Under the pieces are notes generated by a model. That model was not told the DNA's origin. It searched no databases and worked only from the letters and a program-made list of their open reading frames with translations. From assembly GCA_027603945.1 (NCBI GenBank), contig JADIIU010000229.1:1-11011 (forward strand): a DNA stretch of 11,011 nucleotides, read 5' to 3'. Origin of the DNA: Terramyces sp. JEL0728. Lineage: Eukaryota > Chytridiomycota > Chytridiomycetes > Rhizophydiales > Terramycetaceae. Position 1 is the stretch's first letter. Every line of letters begins with the position of its first letter. The translations under genes were made by a program, and so were the position numbers. Positions 6,877 to 11,011 of this stretch are shown piece by piece.

Positions 6877-8171
6877 TCATATTTTTACATTCCATGCCCC
6901 CTTTGAGGCCGTCATCCTCACACTCAACTGCAGTATTGTGCCAATGAAAAAGGAACCGCCGCAAACCAAAATCGCAGGAGTAAAGTCAATCGTATTGTCC
7001 GCTCTCGTAAAGATTTGAATCATATATGCCCCAGCAATCGGTCCAAATAAACTACCAAACGAATTTCCAAACATGACTGAAGCAGTTTTAGTGCTGATAT
7101 TCTCCTTTCCAAACAAACTTGCTGTCGCAGCTGGGATCACAGATATATATCCCCCAACACCAATACCATATAGTATAGAAAATAGAATGATTGAAGCAAG
7201 GTCGTGTGCTACCACCCATATTGCAAATATCGATACCAAGGCTGTGGTTAAACAAGCAACAAGCATATTCATGCAGCCAAGCCAATCAGCAGCCAAACCT
7301 AACCCGAATCGACCAATTGAACTACCACCGTTCATTAATCCCAAAACCAATGCTCCTTCAGCGGCAGTTAGTCCGTTCGAAACTGCGTAAACAGTGATGA
7401 AAAAGAAGGGAATAAAGTATCCAAATGAATTAAACACACTGGCAATTGCCATTCCGATAAACTTGTGGTCTGCCAAAAATTGTGCCATTACCCCGTCATT
7501 CTTTTTGCTTGGACGTATTCTTTGCTTTAGGAAGCAAGCACAAACAAATGAAATTGAACATCCTCCAATTGCCAGGTATCTTAACGACCTCTGCCAGTCA
7601 AAAGTAACCAGCAGAGCGTTGGTCAACGGACCAAGCAACAACCCGCCTACACCGGCGCCTATTTCAACATGCAGTTACCTGATGCTGCAAGACCAGTTGC
7701 AAACCCTCTACGTCTTTGGAACCAGTGCGACAATACTGAAATAGCTGGGTTGTACGATAAAGCTGAGCCTAATCCAAATAAAACACCTTGGGCCATCAAT
7801 AACTGTAAATATGAAGTGCTGTAGGAAGCAATGTAAAGGGATGCAAACATAATCACCGATCCAGCAGCAGACACTTTGGCATATCCCAATTTATCTGCTA
7901 ATTGGCCAGCAATAACTCCAAACAAAGTCAATCCAGATGCAGCAGAGGCTCCAATCAAAGATACTTCAATGGTAGATACATTTTGAAAAAACGGTAGTGT
8001 TTTATAGTACTGTTGAAACACGCCAAATGTAGTTATTTGACCTATAGATATAAAGTGGATGGCGAATGAGAGGAATATTTGAAAGTATCCGTATCCACCT
8101 TCTGGAAATTCAATTACCGCAATCATATCCTTGTCCGGGTCGTTTTTGTCCCCCATATCAACTTTGTTCAT
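6877..8171 (-). CDS. MFS monocarboxylate-porter-like transporter, one 20-nt intron
   Basis: Membrane transporter of 424 aa from two exons (8171-7679 and 7658-6877) with 12 predicted helices. The start of helix 1 carries FPEGGYGYFQIF, the equivalent of the (D/E)G(G/S)(W/F)(G/A)W signature of the monocarboxylate porter family (TC 2.A.1.13), as in fungal Mch and animal MCT proteins. Loop 2-3 reads GQLADKLGYAKV and the loop before helix 5 WFQRRRGFATGLAASGAGVGG. The last string exists only after removing the intron at 7678-7659. The ATG at 8171 is chosen because it is the first in-frame ATG and lies about 45 nt below a TATA-like element. Yeast Mch proteins do not all move monocarboxylates (Mch5 takes up riboflavin), so the substrate is open. 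It follows the RNase T2 gene on the same strand with a 93-bp gap. Confidence 0.88.
7659..7678 (-). other. Ultrashort spliceosomal intron, 20 nt, phase 1
   Basis: It starts GTAACT and ends AAATAG. Removal joins GCATCAG to GCGCCGGT and restores LAASGAGVGGLLLGPL, a conserved MFS stretch. Unspliced, the protein stops after ASGNCMLK and loses eight helices. Confidence 0.92.
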
Positions 8172-8213
8172 GATGGAAAATGCAATGACGTTTGACACCA
8201 ACCTCGACGGAAA

Positions 8214-8220
8214 ATATAAA
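8214..8220 (-). promoter_or_regulatory. TATA-like element of the monocarboxylate-porter-like gene
   Basis: TTTATAT on the minus strand, about 43 nt upstream of the ATG at 8171, inside the 93-bp gap to the RNase T2 gene. Confidence 0.35.
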
Positions 8221-8264
8221 GACACTCGAGTGTGAAATAGTTACAATTCGAGGGTATTTTATTG

Positions 8265-8810
8265 TTAAAAGTTGCATACAGAAGAAAACTCTGAAATATC
8301 AGCCAATCTCCAAACAAGATCGCTTCCAGCACAAGCGTACAGCTCAATAGAGTCTGTGGCAGAGACTGTTTGATAGACGCCAGTGAATTGCGACGCCATT
8401 TGTTGAATAGTCAAGCCTTGTGAACGCATACCTGCCATCTTTTGTAGCGGGCCGGCAGATAGAGAACACACTTGGTTGAAAAAAGTAGCTGGATCAGTCC
8501 CACCACATACTCCGTGTTTCTGCCATTCGCCAGTTTGGAATGACAGATCATTGTAACAGCCAGCCAGCGGTACTGGTGCATTGCTATCGCCTCCTGCACA
8601 TTGCGAGTTTCCAAACGAACCAGTTTCTGGCCATAAACCGTGGACCATAGGAGTTGGCTGACGATAATTGCCACTGCCTCTTCCTGCTTCCAGTGCGAGA
8701 ACCCCACAGTACGGGGCACCTTGACAATCGATACCGCGTTTATAGAGAGACAGAGCAGAAACAGCAGACACCAAGAACAACATTCTGGCGAATAGAAAAT
8801 GTTTTTGCAT
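8265..8810 (-). CDS. Secreted ribonuclease T2, short form
   Basis: Predicted extracellular or vacuolar RNase T2 of 181 aa, cutting single-stranded RNA through a 2',3'-cyclic phosphate. The N-terminus is a signal peptide (basic start, then LFARMLFLVSAVSALS, cleavage near residue 20-22). Both catalytic segments are present: CAS I as MVHGLWPETG (55-64, His57) and CAS II as GEWQKHGVC (94-102, Glu95, Lys98, His99). The usual first His of CAS II (HEW) is Gly here, but that position is not the catalytic base or acid. Cysteines at 29, 35, 71, 85, 102, 115, 160 and 179 suggest four disulfides. The protein is short for the family (commonly above 220 aa), with a compact C-terminus ending SSVCNF. It is not spliced. 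It lies between DNAJC9 and the MFS gene on the same strand. Confidence 0.88.
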   Translation of the reverse strand: MQKHFLFARMLFLVSAVSALSLYKRGIDCQGAPYCGVLALEAGRGSGNYRQPTPMVHGLWPETGSFGNSQCAGGDSNAPVPLAGCYNDLSFQTGEWQKHGVCGGTDPATFFNQVCSLSAGPLQKMAGMRSQGLTIQQMASQFTGVYQTVSATDSIELYACAGSDLVWRLADISEFSSVCNF

Positions 8811-9377
8811 TTATAGATTTTTACCACGTTTATTCATACCCGCGCCATGCAATGACCCACATGAACGGTCAGTGGGAAACCGAGTAAACATCCTTGGCCA
8901 AGATAATTATCCCTCAGACACTCTTGCAAATAAAATTCAATCGAGCTGGATCATTAGAGATGCCGTAATTGTAGCAGATTTTCCCGTTTGTTTTTTACTT
9001 TTTCCAAAACAGTCGCACTCCTTAACTAGCCGAAAATAGCATCGCGGGTTAACAGTAAATGTAAAATATTGTTCAAATAGCTGAATCGACCTCGCTAGAG
9101 TTACTACTGCATTAAAACGCCAGGATATTTTGTTTCCGATACTTTTTCACTTACTAGAGACCAATTATTACACCTACTGTCACACACTGTATCTTATGAT
9201 GGACACGTTTCTTTCAAAGGGACTTGAATAAAAGGAAATTTTCTTTTCCAGTTTAGCCTTCATTTTCCAGTGTTGGTCAGAATAGATTTGGAAATTAAGT
9301 TTAGCAACTGGCCAAGTTACTGGTGCATCAACAAGCCGTGTATTCCCTCAAGAGGGCCAAACATATTTCATCATTTA
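8811..9377. other. Gap with two unexplained open stretches
   Basis: No gene can be supported. It should contain the RNase T2 promoter and the DNAJC9 3' end. Two stretches look coding. On the plus strand about 8884-9039 reads VNILGQDNYPSDTLANKIQ and ends at TAG. On the minus strand 9347-9180 reads NTRLVDAPVTWPVAKL and KMKAKLEKKISFYSSPFERN and is preceded by a stop, before which ATGATGAAATATG occurs. I could not join either to a start with a convincing short intron. They may be decayed genes or chance. Confidence 0.3.
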
Positions 9378-10116
9378 TTATTCGACATCTGCCTTTCTTC
9401 TTTTTGGTTTACTTTCTTCAAACTCTTCTTTGTGCTTTTCCTCTTTACAATACTTTTCTTCAATATTGGAAATCAATGCAGACAAACGAGATTCATTTCT
9501 CTTTTGAATCTCCATCTTTAACGCCAACTCATTCTCCTTTTCATTCTCGGTCTGCACTTGTTTCTTTTCTTTTTCTAGTCTTGTTTTTCTCTTTTTCAAT
9601 TCTTTTTGATTGATTTTTGGGAACTGTCTGTAGACTGATAATTCACCTTCACTTAGAATAACGTACCTTGGTCGATTGCTAGCTGACAGATTTCCTTGTA
9701 CCTGTCGAGATCGTCATAATTAGAAAGTGGAATGTGGTCAATCATATCCAGTAAATTTCCTTTTGTTTTAACATAAGCCAGAAACACATCGTTCCTTTCC
9801 TGCTCGGAATATCTATAAACCTTTTCATATTCCGCTGAAATATTAACTCTTAGTTACCAATATCACTTTCATTAATCTTTTTAAAGTAAAAATCATATTC
9901 CTTCTCGTCAATCTCTTTTGTCCTGTCGTAAACTTGTCTTTTCTTGGGATCAATCAAGCAAGAGTAAGCCAGGTTTATATCTTGGATTTTCTCATTGTCA
10001 ACATCCTTGTTCTTGTCTGGATGATATAATAGAGCCAATTTCTTGTACTTTTGTTTGATTTCCGACGTAGTTGCTGTTTCTGGTAATTCCAAGATCTCGT
10101 ACAGATTCTTTTTCAT
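9378..10116 (-). CDS. DNAJC9-type J-domain histone co-chaperone
   Basis: Nuclear J-domain protein of 231 aa from three exons (10116-9858, 9834-9667, 9646-9378). The J domain (about 3-72) has LYEILELPETATTSEI, the HPD tripeptide at 32-34 that activates Hsp70, and AYSCLIDPKKRQVYDR. It is followed by the region typical of DNAJC9: YFKKINESDIAEYEKVYRYS, FLAYVKTKGNLLDMIDHIPL, and QLAIDQGELSVYRQFPKI, then a Lys/Glu-rich coiled coil (about 155-225) with ISNIEEKYCKEEK, close to the animal DNAJC9 tail. In animals DNAJC9 binds histones H3-H4 and recruits Hsp70 to remodel them; the same role is inferred. Length is near the animal protein (about 260). Both introns are supported because the joins restore SDIAEYEK and IDQGELS. 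Upstream lie a TATA box and a CCAAT repeat array. Confidence 0.92.
9647..9666 (-). other. Ultrashort spliceosomal intron, 20 nt, phase 1
   Basis: It starts GTACGT and ends GTGAAG, with CTAAG as a possible branch region. Removal restores AIDQGELSVY, matching the DNAJC9 family. Confidence 0.92.
9835..9857 (-). other. Ultrashort spliceosomal intron, 23 nt, phase 1
   Basis: It starts GTAACT and ends TTTCAG, with ACTAAG inside. Removal joins INESDI to AEYEKVY as in DNAJC9. Unspliced, the protein stops after SDIGN. Confidence 0.92.
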
Positions 10117-10133
10117 TTGTCAAACTTTTTATC

Positions 10134-10139
10134 TTTATA
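10134..10139 (-). promoter_or_regulatory. TATA box of the DNAJC9 gene
   Basis: TATAAA on the minus strand lies about 18 nt before the ATG at 10116 and abuts the CCAAT repeat array. Confidence 0.45.
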
Positions 10140-10226
10140 CCAATGCTTGTCTGAACCAATGTTGTCTGAACCAATGCTGTCTGAACCAATGTTGTCTGAA
10201 CCAATGTTGTCTGAACCAATGCTTAT
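10140..10226. repeat. Six-copy 15-bp repeat, each with a CCAAT box
   Basis: CCAATG begins at 10140, 10156, 10171, 10186, 10201 and 10216. The core unit is CCAATGTTGTCTGAA; the first copy is 16 bp and the last diverges after CCAATGCTTATCTG. The array is 24-110 bp upstream of the DNAJC9 start, on which strand it reads as inverted CCAAT (ATTGG), an orientation that also functions for the NF-Y/HAP complex. It could be a multi-site promoter element or a simple minisatellite. Confidence 0.9.
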
Positions 10227-10322
10227 CTGCTTGTAATGTCGCAAGATTAACATATCCAAGAGAAAACTTTTATCTCATCATATAATCAAGCGATCTGTAA
10301 TATAAAAGGAATGTATTAGGTA

Positions 10323-10638
10323 TTAATCAAAGTCAGAATCCTCTTGTTCCTGTTCTTCTCGCGGTTTATGATTCTTGTTTACTTCCTCACACACATCCAA
10401 CCAGTCAGAATACACATCTACAGGTTCAGTCAACGCTAAATCAGTAATATTTACATGTAATTGTCGTTTGCCAATCTACTGAACATGCTGAGCATTTCAA
10501 CGACGCTATTTTTTGCTGTTGGTTGAACTTTACCGTTACTGTATCTTCGTGGGAACAAAAGAAGCATGGAAATGATTTGTCAAGAACTGTCTTTAGTTTT
10601 TTCTGTGGTTTTCTAGTTGTGGATTTGCGTTTTCCCAT
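10323..10638 (-). CDS. ELOF1: Transcription elongation factor ELOF1/Elf1
   Basis: Small nuclear zinc-ribbon protein of 98 aa from two exons (10638-10455 and 10435-10323). It binds elongating RNA polymerase II and helps passage through nucleosomes and transcription-coupled repair. The basic N-terminal tail is MGKRKSTTRKPQKKLK. The zinc ribbon is PCFFCSH (Cys25, Cys28) and LKCSACSVDWQT (Cys49, Cys52). The family hallmark EPVDVYSDWLDVCEE (65-79) is encoded by exon 2, so the 19-nt intron must be removed to obtain a full protein; unspliced it ends TITCKYY. An acidic tail EEQEQEDSDFD follows, as in other fungal Elf1 proteins. The gene is head to tail with DNAJC9 downstream, with the CCAAT array between them. 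Confidence 0.95.
10436..10454 (-). other. Ultrashort spliceosomal intron, 19 nt, phase 1
   Basis: It starts GTAAAT and ends GATTTAG, with TACTGA as a possible branch region. Removal joins QTTIT to SLTEPVDVYSDW, the conserved ELOF1 C-terminal half. This is the shortest well supported intron in the window. Confidence 0.95.
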
Positions 10639-11011
10639 TCAAAAAATTAAAATTCTGTTTCATGAATGAAAAATTAATGGATGAATTACTGTGAGTGCGA
10701 CCCAATACTGATCGACATGGATGCAAACCTTTGTGATTACAACATAGTCCGTTCCTGCTTGAGGATGGTATACTAGTTAACCTGTGCATTCCAATCGAAT
10801 AGACTGGTTGTAATTATCAATTTAGAGCAGCTCAGCAACAAGATCAAGTTTAGCAAAGTCGAACTAACCAGCATTATTATTGCACAAGGAATCACTTGAC
10901 ATCGAATTGGTTTGAAACAGCTTTTCTGTGCCGGCTTTTTTAATTTAAAAGCACAAAGCAAAATAGTCAACTGACTGCATTTGACTATTATCAAAGCTAA
11001 TTCTACGCGAA
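10639..11011. other. Right-edge region without a supported gene
   Basis: It contains the ELOF1 promoter. On the plus strand an ATG at 10662 opens MNEKLMDELL and meets GTGAGT, a canonical donor, at the end of that frame. Further on, 10777-10899 is open and reads INLEQLSNKIKFSKVELT. This could be a divergent gene that continues beyond the window, but I could not find a consistent intron chain. A hydrophobic minus-strand ORF over the same bases looks like its shadow. Confidence 0.25.

Noticed and set aside
7073..7744. Plus-strand ORFs opposite the MFS porter
   Set aside because: They are antisense to a well supported transporter and have no independent features.
6877..8171. MFS porter as a frameshifted pseudogene
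   Set aside because: The break lies exactly at a GT-AG segment of 20 nt whose removal restores a conserved MFS string, and the same pattern recurs in DNAJC9 and ELOF1, so splicing explains it better than decay.
8411..8827. 138-aa minus-strand ORF overlapping RNase T2
   Set aside because: It is in a different frame from the clear signal peptide and the CAS I/CAS II motifs.
10140..10226. CRISPR-like array
   Set aside because: The 15-bp units are directly adjacent with no spacers, and the context is eukaryotic.
10043..10285. ORFs with a CLNQC- or LVQTT-type pentapeptide repeat over the CCAAT array
   Set aside because: A 15-bp repeat is open in several frames by construction; these overlap the DNAJC9 start and have no other support.

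Overview
The window looks like a compact, AT-rich nuclear genome of a fungal or fungus-like eukaryote. The evidence is intron-containing genes, fungal-type transporters (a Git1-like MFS permease and a monocarboxylate-porter-like MFS protein), a hevein/chitin-binding protein with a cerato-platanin/expansin-like barrel, an RNase T2, an MHYT membrane protein, and two conserved eukaryotic nuclear proteins (DNAJC9-type co-chaperone, ELOF1/Elf1). I cannot place it to genus. An early-diverging fungal or related holomycotan lineage is an inference.

The most striking property is intron size. Seven GT-AG introns of only 19-23 nt can be called with good support, because removing them restores conserved family sequence across the junction: three in the hevein gene, one in the MFS gene, two in DNAJC9 and one in ELOF1. 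All seven lie in phase 1. A conventional gene finder with a minimum intron near 40 nt would break these genes into fragments or report frameshifts. Two more introns of 19 and 22 nt are proposed in small unrecognised genes.

Layout from the left: start of a possible gene leaving the left edge (1-75, minus); membrane-anchored hevein x3 plus double-psi-barrel gene (294-1315, minus); a small unknown gene (1569-1782, minus); a small unknown gene (1938-2307, plus) that converges with another tiny ORF (2312-2449, minus) with only 4 nt between stop codons; a polytopic membrane protein (2623-3384, plus) with a 40-bp tandem duplication over its stop codon; an MHYT-domain protein (3506-4828, minus); a 528-bp intergenic gap; a Git1-like permease (5357-6775, plus); then four genes head to tail on the minus strand: ELOF1 (10323-10638), DNAJC9 (9378-10116), RNase T2 (8265-8810) and the MFS porter (6877-8171). 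A six-copy CCAAT-containing repeat sits just upstream of DNAJC9.

Functionally the window mixes surface/secreted and nutrient functions (chitin binding, secreted RNase, organophosphate-type and carboxylate-type transport) with core nuclear functions (transcription elongation, histone co-chaperoning). These are neighbours and need not form a pathway. Unresolved stretches are 4829-5356, 8811-9377 and 10639-11011. In the last two, coding-looking open segments suggest that more tiny-intron or decayed genes may remain.
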